A DNA stretch of 64,000 nt from Nitratiruptor sp. SB155-2 (GCF_000010325.1 NC_009662.1:578501-642500); one strand, 5' to 3'; counted from the stretch's first letter, positions 43,564 through 53,425 are shown. Numbers and translations are program-made. The notes: generated by a model not told the origin, from the sequence alone.

Positions 43564-43928
43564 TGTGGGATAAAGTCGATGGATTAGAGAAAGCAGCTTC
43601 TTTCTTCTTTGAACGATCTAAAGTTATTCAAGGAAATATTGCCAATGCCGATACGCCAAATTTTAAACCCAAAGAGCTTGTTTTCGAGCAAGAACTGAAA
43701 AACCGGATGGAGCTAAAAAAAACCGATCCAAAACATATCGATCCTCAAATGCAAAAAGGTGAATTTAAAGAAGTAGAATTAGGGCAAATAAGAGGTTATG
43801 ACAACAATAGAGTGGATATCCAAGAGGAGCTTGCCAAATTGGCTGAAAGCTCGATTATGTATAAGTCGCTCTCTGAAACCTTGAAAAAAGAGTTCACAAA
43901 ACTAAAACTTGCTATTACAGGAAGATAA
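43563..43928 (+). CDS. flgB: Proximal rod protein FlgB
   Basis: The 121-residue protein has the FlgB N-terminal motif (VIQGNIANADTPNFKPKEL, about 23-41), a short linker and a C-terminal helix (SIMYKSLSETLKKEFTKLK). It forms part of the proximal rod and is exported without a signal peptide. It precedes flgC and fliE, the standard order. The length is close to the usual 130-140. Confidence 0.94.
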   Translation: MWDKVDGLEKAASFFFERSKVIQGNIANADTPNFKPKELVFEQELKNRMELKKTDPKHIDPQMQKGEFKEVELGQIRGYDNNRVDIQEELAKLAESSIMYKSLSETLKKEFTKLKLAITGR

Positions 43929-43930
43929 TC

Positions 43931-44341
43931 ATGATTTTTAAAGGTCTAGAAGTTTCCCAAACCGGTCTTTCTACGCAAAAGTATCGTATGGACATCGTTG
44001 CAAGCAACATGGCAAATGCGAACTCCATTGATGATAACGGGGTCCCATATAGACGTAAGATTCCGATCTTTCAAGAGATTTTAGACAAAGAACAAAACAG
44101 AATTCCTCTTTCAAAAGTTGCGATAAAAAAGGTGGTCGAGGATCCCTCTCCTTTTAAACTCAAATATGATCCTAACAATCCTTTAGCGGATGAAAATGGA
44201 TATGTACAGCTACCAAACGTAGACCCTTTAAGAGAGATGGTGGATATGATCTCTGCAATGAGAACATATGAGGCAAATTTGACCGCTTTCAATACGCATA
44301 AAGATATGCTTTTAAAAACTATTGACATTTTGAAAGTGTAA
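43931..44341 (+). CDS. flgC: Proximal rod protein FlgC
   Basis: The 136-residue protein has the FlgC motifs (MDIVASNMANANSIDDNGVP, then the YRRK segment and the C-terminal LREMVDMISAMRTYEANLTA). It stacks with FlgB in the proximal rod. It starts 2 bp after flgB. The middle segment between the rod motifs is short, as is normal for FlgC. Confidence 0.95.
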   Translation: MIFKGLEVSQTGLSTQKYRMDIVASNMANANSIDDNGVPYRRKIPIFQEILDKEQNRIPLSKVAIKKVVEDPSPFKLKYDPNNPLADENGYVQLPNVDPLREMVDMISAMRTYEANLTAFNTHKDMLLKTIDILKV

Positions 44342-44352
44342 AAGGATAGATT

Positions 44353-44652
44353 ATGAAAATCGACGGAGTGGGACAAGTCGGTATACAAAGCAGTGTGTTG
44401 AATATCGATGATGTAAAAGATACTCAACATAATGAAGGATTCTCCGATCTTTTGACACAGTTTATAGCCGAGGTGAACCAAGATTTGACAAAAGCGAAAG
44501 AAGCGGAAAAACTTTTGCAAAGTGGTAAAGTAGAAAACTTGATCGAAACGATGGCAGCCATCGAAAAAGCGGATATCTCCTTGCGCTTTGCGACAGAGTT
44601 TCGCAATAAAGCTATTGAAGCATATCAAGAGATTATGCGTATGCAAATATAA
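44353..44652 (+). CDS. fliE: MS-ring/rod junction protein FliE
   Basis: The 99-residue helical protein has the FliE C-terminal signature (GKVENLIETMAAIEKADISL, then LRFATEFRNKAIEAYQEIM). FliE joins the MS ring to the rod and is the first rod component exported. AAAGGATAGATT precedes the start. It lies between flgC and fliF as usual. Confidence 0.94.
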   Translation: MKIDGVGQVGIQSSVLNIDDVKDTQHNEGFSDLLTQFIAEVNQDLTKAKEAEKLLQSGKVENLIETMAAIEKADISLRFATEFRNKAIEAYQEIMRMQI

Positions 44653-44662
44653 GAGGTGATGT

Positions 44663-46291
44663 TTGGCTTTAGATGCTGCAACGATCAAAGAGAAGCTTAA
44701 ACAGGCGTTTGAAAACAAAAACTTCATAAAAACACTCTTTTTGGCTCTCGGAATCGGAGCTTTGATTGTCCTACTTTCTGCATTGCTTATCCGAGATATT
44801 TCGGCTGAGAAATATGGTGTGTTGTATGCAAACCTGACTGCGGATGATGCCGGGAATATTTTAACTGTTCTTCAAGAAGAAAAAATTCCTTACAAAGTGG
44901 AAGGTAATGGTAAAATCATACTTGTACCGAAAGATAAAATCTATGATGTCCGTTTGAAACTTGCGGCAAAAGGGCTGCCTAGATCACAAAACGTAGGTTT
45001 TGAAATTTTTGATGAGCCTAAAATGGGTATAACCCATTTTCAAGAAAACATCAATTATATACGAGCATTGGAAGGAGAGCTTGCTCGAACCATCAAAAAA
45101 ATAGATGCAGTGCAAGACGCGAGGGTCAACATTGCTTTACCAAAAGATAGTATTTTTGCTAGAGAAGAGGATGAGGCAAAAGCCTCTGTGATCATATCAT
45201 TGCATCCAGGAATGAGTTTGACAAAAGAGCAGGTAAAAGCAATCGTTTTCTTGGTATCACATGCCGTACCAAAACTGAAATCACAAAATGTAACAGTTGT
45301 TGATAATAGTGGACGGGTTCTTTCAGATATGCTTGAAGAGAATGAAGAAAAAGAGGTGCATGACGTTGTCGATCTGAAGCGAAAATTTCGTCGAGATATC
45401 GAAAAAAGTGTAGAGTCGATGCTGGCCAGGGCTCTTGGGGCGCAAAAAGTGGTTGTTCGAGCAAACGTAGAAATCGAAACTGCCAAAATAGACAAACGTG
45501 ACGAGATCTATGATCCTGACAAAACAGCTGTAGTGAGTGAGCGTAAAATCCAGGAGAAATCAAAAAGTATTCCACAGCAGCCTATTGGATCTCCCGGCAC
45601 TCCAACAAATGTTCCAGCAACGATAAATACCGGTCCTAACGGAACTGTTTTGCAGGATAAAAGTAAAAAAGATATCACGACAAATTATGATGTAACAAAA
45701 TCGTTGATTGTGACAAAGCAGAATGTTTTTAAGATCAAAAAAATAACAGTCGGCGTACTCATCGATGGAAAATATATTAAAAAAATGGATAAGAATGGAA
45801 CTATGCAAGTGGAGTTTGTCCCACGCAGTGAGCAAGAACTCAAATCATTTGAGAATTTGATCAAAAGTGCCATAGGATATGATCCAAAACGGGGAGACCA
45901 GGTAACGGTGGTCAGCGTACCATTTGAAAACCAAGCTCTTGCTGCACCGATGCAAGTAAAGAGGGGATTTGAACGATATATACTGTATGCGGCTTTTGCA
46001 TTACTTGCAATCATGGCACTTCTACTAATCTGGTTTATTCTCAAGCAAAGAAAACAAAAAGTTCTGTTGGAGCAGGAACTGGCAACTGCAACACAACCAG
46101 GCACTACAACTCCACAAGGTTTGACGGAGAGTTCGAGAAAAGCGTTGCATGAGCTGGAAGAAGAGATGAGTGCTCTCTCTTTACAAGATGAACCGATTTA
46201 CCAAAAAATTCTCCATATCGCCCAGGAGAATCCTGATTTGATCGCAACTTTGATCAGCAAGTGGATAAAAGAAGAGGGCAGTGGTAAATGA
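44663..46291 (+). CDS. fliF: MS-ring protein FliF
   Basis: The 542-residue protein starts with TTG after AGAGGTGATG. It has two membrane spans (about 22-46 and 436-458) flanking a large periplasmic region with the ring-building motifs (AEKYGVLYANLTADDAG, VGFEIFDEPKMGITHFQEN, then ARVNIALPKDSIF). The cytoplasmic C-terminus (about 490-540) holds the FliG-binding helix. It forms the MS ring in the inner membrane. The fliG gene is far upstream at 27901. Confidence 0.95.
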   Translation: MALDAATIKEKLKQAFENKNFIKTLFLALGIGALIVLLSALLIRDISAEKYGVLYANLTADDAGNILTVLQEEKIPYKVEGNGKIILVPKDKIYDVRLKLAAKGLPRSQNVGFEIFDEPKMGITHFQENINYIRALEGELARTIKKIDAVQDARVNIALPKDSIFAREEDEAKASVIISLHPGMSLTKEQVKAIVFLVSHAVPKLKSQNVTVVDNSGRVLSDMLEENEEKEVHDVVDLKRKFRRDIEKSVESMLARALGAQKVVVRANVEIETAKIDKRDEIYDPDKTAVVSERKIQEKSKSIPQQPIGSPGTPTNVPATINTGPNGTVLQDKSKKDITTNYDVTKSLIVTKQNVFKIKKITVGVLIDGKYIKKMDKNGTMQVEFVPRSEQELKSFENLIKSAIGYDPKRGDQVTVVSVPFENQALAAPMQVKRGFERYILYAAFALLAIMALLLIWFILKQRKQKVLLEQELATATQPGTTTPQGLTESSRKALHELEEEMSALSLQDEPIYQKILHIAQENPDLIATLISKWIKEEGSGK

Positions 46292-46971
46292 AACTCGATT
46301 TAGATGATTTTTCAATTTTATTGAATGATCAAGAAGAGGTGACTCAGCAAAATCAACAAAAGGCTCCAGAAGATATAGAGAGACAGTATCAAGAGAAACT
46401 TTTACAGTTGGAAAAAGAGTATAAAAATCTGATCGAAAAAGCTTCTAAAGACTCCTATGAAAAGGGATTTCAAGAGGCCACGAAGCTTTACGAGCAAAAA
46501 ATGCAAGAGAATCTTTCAAAATTGCAAAAAGAGTTTGAAGAACAGTATAAACAAAAACAGCAACTAGATGCCAAAAATATGGCTCATATGACAGAGGAGT
46601 TGAAAAAAGCCTATGAAATGACGATTGAAAAATTCTCAACGCAGATAAATGAATATATCACATCTATTTTAGAATATCTCTATATCGATCCGAACAATAG
46701 CCAGTATGTTGTAGAGAAAATAGAAGAGATTCTTGAACAGTTCCACAACTATTTTCCGATCTCCATTGAAGTTTCTTCTCGTTTAAAAGATCTTTTGCAA
46801 AACAAAATTGCCTCTGGAGTTGAGATAAAAGTCAACGAACATATGAAAGAAAACGAATTTGTCATCCATTTTCATGATTTTCAAATCAAACCTGACCTAA
46901 CAAAGAAATTGGAACTTGTTAAAGATGAACTTAGCCAAGAGATTGAAAACTCATCCAAATTACCTGATTAA
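46288..46971 (+). CDS. fliH: Flagellar export regulator FliH
   Basis: The 227-residue protein has a long coiled coil (about 20-130, with glutamate, glutamine and lysine heptads) and a C-terminal FliH/HrpE-like domain. FliH tethers the FliI ATPase to the export gate and C ring. The sequence is diverse in the family, so the call relies on coiled coil plus position between fliF and fliI. It overlaps fliF by 4 bp and fliI by about 47 bp. Confidence 0.85.
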   Translation: MKLDLDDFSILLNDQEEVTQQNQQKAPEDIERQYQEKLLQLEKEYKNLIEKASKDSYEKGFQEATKLYEQKMQENLSKLQKEFEEQYKQKQQLDAKNMAHMTEELKKAYEMTIEKFSTQINEYITSILEYLYIDPNNSQYVVEKIEEILEQFHNYFPISIEVSSRLKDLLQNKIASGVEIKVNEHMKENEFVIHFHDFQIKPDLTKKLELVKDELSQEIENSSKLPD

Positions 46972-48238
46972 AGGAAAAATCACAAGTATAAAAGGTCCGT
47001 TGATCGAAGCTGTTTTGCCTGATGTTTCCATAGGAGACCTTTGCTATCTTGACAACGGAGTCGAAGCGGAAGTTGTAGGGTTTCGCGATGGGAAAACACT
47101 TTTGATGACCTATGATGATCTATACGGTATTCGTATAGGCAGTTTCATTTCCTCATCACTCTCTTCATCCAAAATAGGTGTCGGTGCAGATCTGTTAGGT
47201 ACAGTTCTTGATCCCTTTGGCAACCCATTAAATAAAGAAAAGCTGCAATTCGAAACAAAAGTATCTTTAAAAAATGAGACGATTAATCCTTTGTTGAGAG
47301 AGCGTATCAAAACCCCTCTTGATATTGGTGTACGAAGTATTAATGGGCTTTTTACGATAGGGAAAGGCCAAAGAATAGGTATTTTTGCGAGTGCAGGAGT
47401 GGGGAAATCGACACTTCTTGGGATGGTTTCAAGGTTTACGAGTGCTGATATCAATGTGATCGCACTGATTGGTGAGCGGGGCAGGGAAGTAAGAGAATTT
47501 ATAGAAGATAATTTAGGTAAAGAGGGACTAGAAAAATCTATCGTTGTCGTTGCAACTTCAGATCAACCTCCTTTGGCAAAACTTCGGGCTGTTCATGTTG
47601 CTATGGCATATGCATCCTACTTTTCAAAAAAAGGTAAAGATGTTCTTTTTTTAGTTGATTCACTCACACGACTTGCTATGGCACAACGAGAGATCGGGCT
47701 ACTTGTAGGTGAACCTCCGACCTCCAAAGGATATACGCCTTCTGTGTTTACGCTGCTTCCAAAAATTATAGAGCAAGCCGGAACATTTCACAATCAAGGA
47801 AGTATCACCGGGATTTATACGGTTTTATTTGAGGGAGAGGAGTTGTCGAGCGATCCGATAGCAGATGCAGCGGTAGGTTTTTTAGATGGTCATGTGGTTC
47901 TATCAAAAGAGATGGCACAAAAAAGAGTCTTTCCTGCTGTCGATCCATTAAAAAGTATCAGTAGACTTGCACCGCAACTTGTACCTTCAGAAATCTTGGA
48001 ATTTCAGGCCCAGTTCATTCAGATATATGCTCTTTATAAAGAGAACGAAGATATGATCAATATGGGACTTTATAAACCGGGAAGTTCACAAAAAATAGAT
48101 CTTGCCATAAAATATTATCCAAAATGTCTAGACTATCTGAGACAGTCTATCAATGAGCCCATCAATCTGGAAAAAAGCTTTGAGGATCTGAAAAATCTGA
48201 TATTATCGGCAAAAAATGACGGATTTTTTAGTTATTAA
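46925..48238 (+). CDS. fliI: Flagellar export ATPase FliI
   Basis: The 437-residue ATPase has Walker A GIFASAGVGKSTLLG, GERGREVREFIED and Walker B-region VLFLVDSLTRLAMAQREI, plus the family motif GEPPTSKGYTPSVF. It powers early export with FliH and FliJ. I place the start at the ATG of 46925 rather than the TTG at 46916, because the protein then begins with a typical MNLAKRL. The start lies inside fliH. Confidence 0.95.
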   Translation: MNLAKRLKTHPNYLIKGKITSIKGPLIEAVLPDVSIGDLCYLDNGVEAEVVGFRDGKTLLMTYDDLYGIRIGSFISSSLSSSKIGVGADLLGTVLDPFGNPLNKEKLQFETKVSLKNETINPLLRERIKTPLDIGVRSINGLFTIGKGQRIGIFASAGVGKSTLLGMVSRFTSADINVIALIGERGREVREFIEDNLGKEGLEKSIVVVATSDQPPLAKLRAVHVAMAYASYFSKKGKDVLFLVDSLTRLAMAQREIGLLVGEPPTSKGYTPSVFTLLPKIIEQAGTFHNQGSITGIYTVLFEGEELSSDPIADAAVGFLDGHVVLSKEMAQKRVFPAVDPLKSISRLAPQLVPSEILEFQAQFIQIYALYKENEDMINMGLYKPGSSQKIDLAIKYYPKCLDYLRQSINEPINLEKSFEDLKNLILSAKNDGFFSY

Positions 48239-48297
48239 AGAAATTTTTAATATTTCATCAGCTACAATCTAAAGTAGACTCGGTATAAAGGACGTTT

Positions 48298-48960
48298 ATG
48301 GCACTTGAACCAATCCAGACCATACAAGGGTATTCTGGAAAAGAGATCAATGTATATGATAAAAATGTCGACCAATCAAAAATGGACAAAGAGGGTTTTT
48401 TGAAAGTTTTATTGGCAAATTTTCAATTTCAAGATCCATTTGAGGCCCAAGATATTGCAAAGTTTATCGACAATACCGTAAAACTAAGAGAGCTGGAAGT
48501 GCTCAATAACTTCGAAACAAGTGTCAATACTTTGGCAAACGGAACACAGCAACTTTTAAGTGCGGCAAATCTAATCGGCAAAAAAGTTGTGTATACCGGA
48601 AACGAAACATTCGTAGAAAATGGCAAAACGGATGTGAGCGTGAAACTGGATGAGGATGTGAACTACTTGGCTCTCTATCTTTATGATGAAAATGGAAATG
48701 TTGTATATCAAAAAGAGCTAACAGAGACTATACCTGCAGGTACATCGAAAAGATTTGAAATCGAAGATGAGAGTATACCGGATGGTGTTTATAATGTAGG
48801 AGTAGTTGCAAAAAATGGGGAAGAAGAGATATCCCAAGCAGAAATAATCCATTCGACGGGGCTAGTTGCTGGAGTGGAAAAAGAGGGGAGTGAAATCGTC
48901 TTGAGCGTGAACAGCGGTCAGAGTGTAAAACTGAATGATGTATACAGCATAGGAGGATAG
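48298..48960 (+). CDS. flgD: Hook cap protein FlgD
   Basis: The 220-residue protein has the FlgD N-terminal motif (MDKEGFLKVLLANFQFQDPF, about 31-50), a central FlgD Ig-like segment (YDENGNVVYQKEL) and a later beta-rich end. It caps the growing hook. A 59-bp gap upstream has a TACAAT element, so hook genes may have their own promoter. It is followed by flgE after 1 bp. Confidence 0.93.
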   Translation: MALEPIQTIQGYSGKEINVYDKNVDQSKMDKEGFLKVLLANFQFQDPFEAQDIAKFIDNTVKLRELEVLNNFETSVNTLANGTQQLLSAANLIGKKVVYTGNETFVENGKTDVSVKLDEDVNYLALYLYDENGNVVYQKELTETIPAGTSKRFEIEDESIPDGVYNVGVVAKNGEEEISQAEIIHSTGLVAGVEKEGSEIVLSVNSGQSVKLNDVYSIGG

Positions 48961-48961
48961 T

Positions 48962-50563
48962 ATGTTACAGTCATTTTATACTGGAAACAGTGGATTAAAT
49001 GCAAATAAAACATGGCTAGGTGTGATAAGTGATAATATAGCCAACGTAAATACAAACGGATTTAAACAGGAGAGGGTGAATTTCAGTGATCTTGTTGCAA
49101 GTTCACTCACTACATACTCTTCATCAGGTGCTCCAAGAAATAAAGAGATCGGTGGTGGAGCTTTTGTTGCAGGTACTATTAAGGATTTTTCTCAAGGATC
49201 ATTTAAAAATACCAACCAACCACTCTCTTTAGCATTGGATGGCGAAGGTTTTTTTATGGTAAAAAATCCTTCAGCCGATCTTACATATTATACAAGGGCA
49301 GGTGATTTTAGAGTAGATGCAAACGGAGATGTCATTAATCCAGCAGGATTAAAACTTCAAGGTTGGATGTTAGATGAGACAGGAAATATTGCAGGAGCTA
49401 TGGGAAGCATCAATATACCTAACAATCTTGACCCAAAAAATACCGATAAAGTGGCATTTGAGAATCCAGCGAATCTTGATGCCGGAGTTGATGCTATCAC
49501 GAAAACATTTGATCCAAGTGATCCGACGACGTATCATTATGTAAACACTATAACCACTTACGATAGCTTAGGGACTTCGCATGTTTTGAAACACTATTTC
49601 ATAAAAACCGATATAAATACTTGGCGTGTTTTTACCCAATTGGATGATAGAGCTGTTACATATAATGATGGAACAAATGAGTATGCAGCTTTGGAATTGA
49701 AATTTAATGGAAAAGGAGAACTTACTTCTGCTCAATACATTTCGCAACCTGCAACACAATCTGAAGCAGCTTCAGAAGCTGCTACGGATGATGGGATTTT
49801 TTCTGTAACAAATATTCCTGTTTTACCTGGGACTATTTATATTACACAAGATCAAAACGGCAATAGTGTTACTTGGAATGATGATGGCTCAGGGAACATA
49901 GTAGATATCCAGACAGGAGAAATAAAAGGGACTATAAGTTACGATGATGGAAAAATAACGATTATTGGTGCTGCTGGTGATGGGAATACTACAGGTACAT
50001 TAACTGTTAATTATAAAGACTTCAGTGATACAACTACTGCTAATGTTACTGATCTTGGAGCTATTAAAACTTCTACAATTAATTATTCAGACAATACAAG
50101 TCGTTTTCTCAATAATGGTGCGACTGATACTGCAATAACTGAAGATTTTAAAAAGCTGACACAACTCGATAGCGAATTCATCTTCTATGCGCAGCAAAAT
50201 GGTGCGAGTAAGGGTGATTTGATGAGTATCAGTGTAACAGAAGATGGTATCATTAAAGGAACTTATACAAATGGTCAAGTAAAAGATGTAGCAAGACTTG
50301 CAGTTGCAACTTTTAAGGATAAAGAGATCTTGGTTCGAAAAGGAGACAATCTGTACTTGCCAAATCAACAGACTTTCACACCGATTATCGTTCCTGGCGG
50401 CGTCATCAGTAAGATACGAAGCGGTATGCTTGAGATGAGTAACGTGGATATCTCTCAAGAATTTATCAACCTCATTACTGCACAACGTGCATATCAGGCA
50501 AATGCCAAAACGATCACCACATCTGATCAGATACTCCAAACAACGATGGACATCAAACGATAG
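48962..50563 (+). CDS. flgE: Flagellar hook protein FlgE
   Basis: The 533-residue protein has the FlgE ends: SFYTGNSGLNANKTWLGV with DNIANVNTNGFKQ at the N-terminus and SNVDISQEFINLITAQRAYQ with NAKTITTSDQILQT at the C-terminus. The central part (about 240-420) is a variable, Thr/Asp-rich surface region. It forms the flexible hook. The length is between that of Salmonella (about 400) and C. jejuni (over 800). No sigma-54 promoter is visible upstream, although hook genes in relatives often use it. Confidence 0.95.
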   Translation: MLQSFYTGNSGLNANKTWLGVISDNIANVNTNGFKQERVNFSDLVASSLTTYSSSGAPRNKEIGGGAFVAGTIKDFSQGSFKNTNQPLSLALDGEGFFMVKNPSADLTYYTRAGDFRVDANGDVINPAGLKLQGWMLDETGNIAGAMGSINIPNNLDPKNTDKVAFENPANLDAGVDAITKTFDPSDPTTYHYVNTITTYDSLGTSHVLKHYFIKTDINTWRVFTQLDDRAVTYNDGTNEYAALELKFNGKGELTSAQYISQPATQSEAASEAATDDGIFSVTNIPVLPGTIYITQDQNGNSVTWNDDGSGNIVDIQTGEIKGTISYDDGKITIIGAAGDGNTTGTLTVNYKDFSDTTTANVTDLGAIKTSTINYSDNTSRFLNNGATDTAITEDFKKLTQLDSEFIFYAQQNGASKGDLMSISVTEDGIIKGTYTNGQVKDVARLAVATFKDKEILVRKGDNLYLPNQQTFTPIIVPGGVISKIRSGMLEMSNVDISQEFINLITAQRAYQANAKTITTSDQILQTTMDIKR

Positions 50564-50659
50564 GGCTTTCTCCCTATCTCACTTTCGATAACATAATATT
50601 TGTTTAATCATTAATTTACTATACTTGAATAACTTATTCATCATACAAGGGATCCATCT

Positions 50660-51175
50660 ATGGCTGAAGAAGCGAAAGAACAGGAAGAGTCACAAGGTGG
50701 CGGTAAAAAAAAGCTCATCATTATTCTTTTGATTGTCCTTATTCTCTTAGGGGGAGGGGGAGCTGCTGCATATAAATTTTTAGTTTTGGATAAGCAGAAA
50801 AAAGAGGAAGACAAAAAAGAGAAAAAAGCGGAAAAAATAGCGGAAGATCTTAAAAATATTGAAGATCTGGGGATCACATATGATGTAGGTACATTTATTG
50901 TCAATTTGCAAGATAAAGATGCAGATCGTTATTTGAAAGTTACTATTGTTTTAGATGTGCAGGATGAAAAAGTAAAACAAGAACTTGAAAAGAGACTTCC
51001 TCAAGTCAAAGATGCGATAACGACGCTTCTATTTACAAAATCCTCGTATGAATTAAGAACAGCAGAAGGTATAGAAGAGTTGAAAGAGCAGATCCTAAAA
51101 AGAGTCAATGCGATATTACCTATAGGTGGTGTTAAAAATGTCTATTTTACCGATTTTGTGATTCAAACAGCATAG
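50660..51175 (+). CDS. fliL: Flagellar basal body protein FliL
   Basis: The 171-residue protein has one membrane span (about residues 19-37) followed by a highly charged KEEDKKEKKAEK linker and a periplasmic FliL domain (about 70-171; DVGTFIVNLQDKDADRYLKV, then the end INAILPIGGVKNVYFTDFV-like block). FliL stabilises the stator-motor contact. A gap of 96 bp before it separates hook genes from the export-gate genes. Confidence 0.9.
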   Translation: MAEEAKEQEESQGGGKKKLIIILLIVLILLGGGGAAAYKFLVLDKQKKEEDKKEKKAEKIAEDLKNIEDLGITYDVGTFIVNLQDKDADRYLKVTIVLDVQDEKVKQELEKRLPQVKDAITTLLFTKSSYELRTAEGIEELKEQILKRVNAILPIGGVKNVYFTDFVIQTA

Positions 51176-51183
51176 GATAGAGG

Positions 51184-51435
51184 ATGGAGAAAGAGATAGG
51201 TGAACAAGTGGACTTCTCTTTACTTGAAGATATTTCATTGAAGATGAGTGTACGACTCGGTAGCACGAAAAAGATGATCATCGAGATACTTTCGCTCAAA
51301 GAGGGTGATGTCATAGAGCTTGAAAGAAATACTGAAGATTATATCGATGTTATGCTCAACGAGAAAAAAATGGCTATTGGAGAAATTGTCGTTATCAATG
51401 ACAAATATGGGGTGAGGATCGTAGATCTTGCTTGA
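51184..51435 (+). CDS. fliN: Flagellar switch protein FliN (short)
   Basis: The 83-residue protein is a single SpoA domain (LEDISLKMSVRLGSTKKMI, then SLKEGDVIEL and EIVVINDKYGVRIVDL). FliN with FliM forms the lower C ring and docks FliH. This is the second SpoA protein besides the one at 30010. TAGGATAGAGG precedes the start. It is followed by an overlapping FliO-like gene. Confidence 0.92.
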   Translation: MEKEIGEQVDFSLLEDISLKMSVRLGSTKKMIIEILSLKEGDVIELERNTEDYIDVMLNEKKMAIGEIVVINDKYGVRIVDLA

Positions 51436-51685
51436 TACATATTTCCTTGTTAAATTCCTTATAACTTTTCTTCTACTTATTTTTACTTTATATATAATCT
51501 ACTATTATCTGAAAAAAAAAGCTCCAGCAATCAAGAAAAACGGAAAGATACATATCGAAGAGATAAACTATATCGACCGGAACCGTCAAATTATTCTCGT
51601 AACAGTCAAAGATATAGAGCTTTTGATACTCAATGATGAAAAAGGAGCAACAGTAATCAAAGAGTGGAAAAGAAGTGATCAATGA
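51428..51685 (+). CDS. fliO: FliO-like flagellar export assembly protein
   Basis: The 85-residue protein starts with TTG, has an N-terminal membrane segment (about 5-27) and a cytoplasmic part with the FliO-like pattern (IEEINYIDRNRQIILVTV, then ELLILNDEKG). FliO helps FliP assemble. The position between fliN and fliP is the conserved FliO slot, and the small size is typical of divergent FliO proteins. It overlaps fliN by 8 bp and fliP by 4 bp. Confidence 0.75.
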   Translation: MLDTYFLVKFLITFLLLIFTLYIIYYYLKKKAPAIKKNGKIHIEEINYIDRNRQIILVTVKDIELLILNDEKGATVIKEWKRSDQ

Positions 51686-52392
51686 GAAAATTTCTTTTAT
51701 TGTTACCTTTTATAGGGATACCTCTTTTTGCAGCCAATGAGATCAATGCTTTGCTCGATCAATTAAAAAATGTAGATACGACACTAAAAATTCTTGCTCT
51801 TTTTACCATTTTAAGTCTTGCACCTGCCATCTTGATTACGATGACTTCTTTTACAAGGATTGTTATTGTATTGGGGCTTCTCCGACAAGCACTTGGAATA
51901 CCCCAATCACCTCCAAACCAAGTGATCATTGCATTGTCGCTATTCTTGACATTTTTTATCATGAAACCCGTATTTGATCAAATATATGTTGATGCGGTAC
52001 AGCCATATATGCAGCATAAACTTAATGATATGCAAGCTGTAGAAGCAGCAATGAGACCTATAAAAAAGTTTTTAGTCAACAATACCCAGAAAGAGGAATT
52101 GAAGCTGTTTTTAGATATCAATAAAACTACACCGAAAGATTATAATGATATCAGTTTATCCGTTTTATTGCCTGCATTTTTAGTGAGTGAGATAAAGATC
52201 GCTTTTGAGATAGCATTTGTCATCTTTTTGCCATTTTTAGTGATAGATATGTTGGTTGCAAGTATTTTGATGTCTATGGGTATGATGATGATTCCTCCTA
52301 TGATGATTTCTCTTCCTTTTAAGCTTATACTTTTCATCCTATCTGATGGATGGGAACTGCTGATTAAAGCGCTTATCAAAGGATATCAATGA
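51682..52392 (+). CDS. fliP: Flagellar export channel protein FliP
   Basis: The 236-residue protein has an N-terminal signal-like segment (MRKFLLLLPFIGIPLFA) and FliP motifs (MTSFTRIVIVLGLLRQALG, then PPNQVIIALSLFLTFFIM and SILMSMGMMMIPPMMISLPF). FliP forms the export channel pentamer with FliQ and FliR. Overlaps on both sides are 4 bp. Confidence 0.96.
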   Translation: MRKFLLLLPFIGIPLFAANEINALLDQLKNVDTTLKILALFTILSLAPAILITMTSFTRIVIVLGLLRQALGIPQSPPNQVIIALSLFLTFFIMKPVFDQIYVDAVQPYMQHKLNDMQAVEAAMRPIKKFLVNNTQKEELKLFLDINKTTPKDYNDISLSVLLPAFLVSEIKIAFEIAFVIFLPFLVIDMLVASILMSMGMMMIPPMMISLPFKLILFILSDGWELLIKALIKGYQ

Positions 52393-52658
52393 GTGTTGAT
52401 CAAGCTATTACGTTGGTAGAACAGATGTTAAAGATCACGGCACTGGTAAGTTTGCCTCCTTTAGCAACGGCCTTTGGAGTAGGACTTATCATTAGTATTT
52501 TCCAAGCAGCTACTCAGATCCAGGAGATGACACTTACATTTATTCCAAAAATCATTGCAACGGTGGCGGCATTGATAATATTTGGCTCTTGGATGTTTGT
52601 TACATTGATCGATTATTATAAGTCGATTTTTGATTCGATCACTCGATTAATCCAATGA
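52389..52658 (+). CDS. fliQ: Flagellar export channel protein FliQ
   Basis: The 89-residue protein has two membrane helices and the family motif (FGVGLIISIFQAATQIQEMT, then LTFIPKIIA). It lines the export channel with FliP and FliR. It overlaps fliP and fliR by 4 bp each. Confidence 0.96.
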   Translation: MSVDQAITLVEQMLKITALVSLPPLATAFGVGLIISIFQAATQIQEMTLTFIPKIIATVAALIIFGSWMFVTLIDYYKSIFDSITRLIQ

Positions 52659-53422
52659 GTTTCACACTTGATCAGATATATTTTGCTATTTTGGTGTTTT
52701 TCAGGGTAGGGGCAATCTTTCTCTCTCTTCCTGTTTTCAATGCCAACTACATCCCAAGCAATATCAAGATACTTCTTATTTTGGCCTTTTCGTTTTATCT
52801 GATTCAAAATCTCACAATTTATTACGATTTTTCCAAAGTAACATTGATGCAATTTACACTAATGATACTAAAAGAGATTTTACTGGGCTTTTCCATCGGT
52901 CTGCTTGTTTCCATATTTGTTGCTGCATTTACCTATGCAGCCGAGATTATTAGCTATTTTATGGGTTTTACCATAGTCAATGTTTTTGATCCCACATATG
53001 GTCAGGTTTCCATATTAAGTAGACTTTTTATCATGCTCTTTTTTATACTCTTTTTCGTTACAGATGCATACCATATTTTCATCATTTCTATTATAAAGAG
53101 TTTTTCATACATTCCTCTTGTCCAAACATCTTATCCGGATTCCTTTTTTACTTATCTTTTCGAAAAAAGCAGTTTGATTTTTACACTCTCATTCCAGCTG
53201 TCGTTTCCTTTTGCACTTATAGTTTATTTGATAAACTTAGCTTTGGCCTTGGTAAATAGGCTTATTCCACAGATAAATGTTTTTATAGTGGGATTACCGC
53301 TTCAGATTTTCGTGGGAATCGTTGCTTTGATGATCGGAGCCGGGGTTTTGGTATCTGTCGGTATTTCTTATGTACAGCAGATGGTAGAGGACTATTTTAT
53401 ATTTATCAAACATTTAGGATAA
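52655..53422 (+). CDS. fliR: Flagellar export channel protein FliR
   Basis: The 255-residue protein has about six membrane helices and FliR-type segments (FRVGAIFLSLPVFN, ILKEILLGFSIGLLVSIFVA, then LVNRLIPQINVFIVGLPLQI). It completes the FliPQR core. It ends 3 bp before the GTG start of flhB. Tryptophan is absent, and hydrophobic phenylalanine content is high. Confidence 0.95.
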   Translation: MSFTLDQIYFAILVFFRVGAIFLSLPVFNANYIPSNIKILLILAFSFYLIQNLTIYYDFSKVTLMQFTLMILKEILLGFSIGLLVSIFVAAFTYAAEIISYFMGFTIVNVFDPTYGQVSILSRLFIMLFFILFFVTDAYHIFIISIIKSFSYIPLVQTSYPDSFFTYLFEKSSLIFTLSFQLSFPFALIVYLINLALALVNRLIPQINVFIVGLPLQIFVGIVALMIGAGVLVSVGISYVQQMVEDYFIFIKHLG

Positions 53423-53425
53423 AAA

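Noticed and set aside
48239-48297. Sigma-54 promoter for hook genes
   Set aside because: No TGGCAC-N5-TTGC-like sequence is present in this gap or before fliL; a TACAAT element is seen instead.
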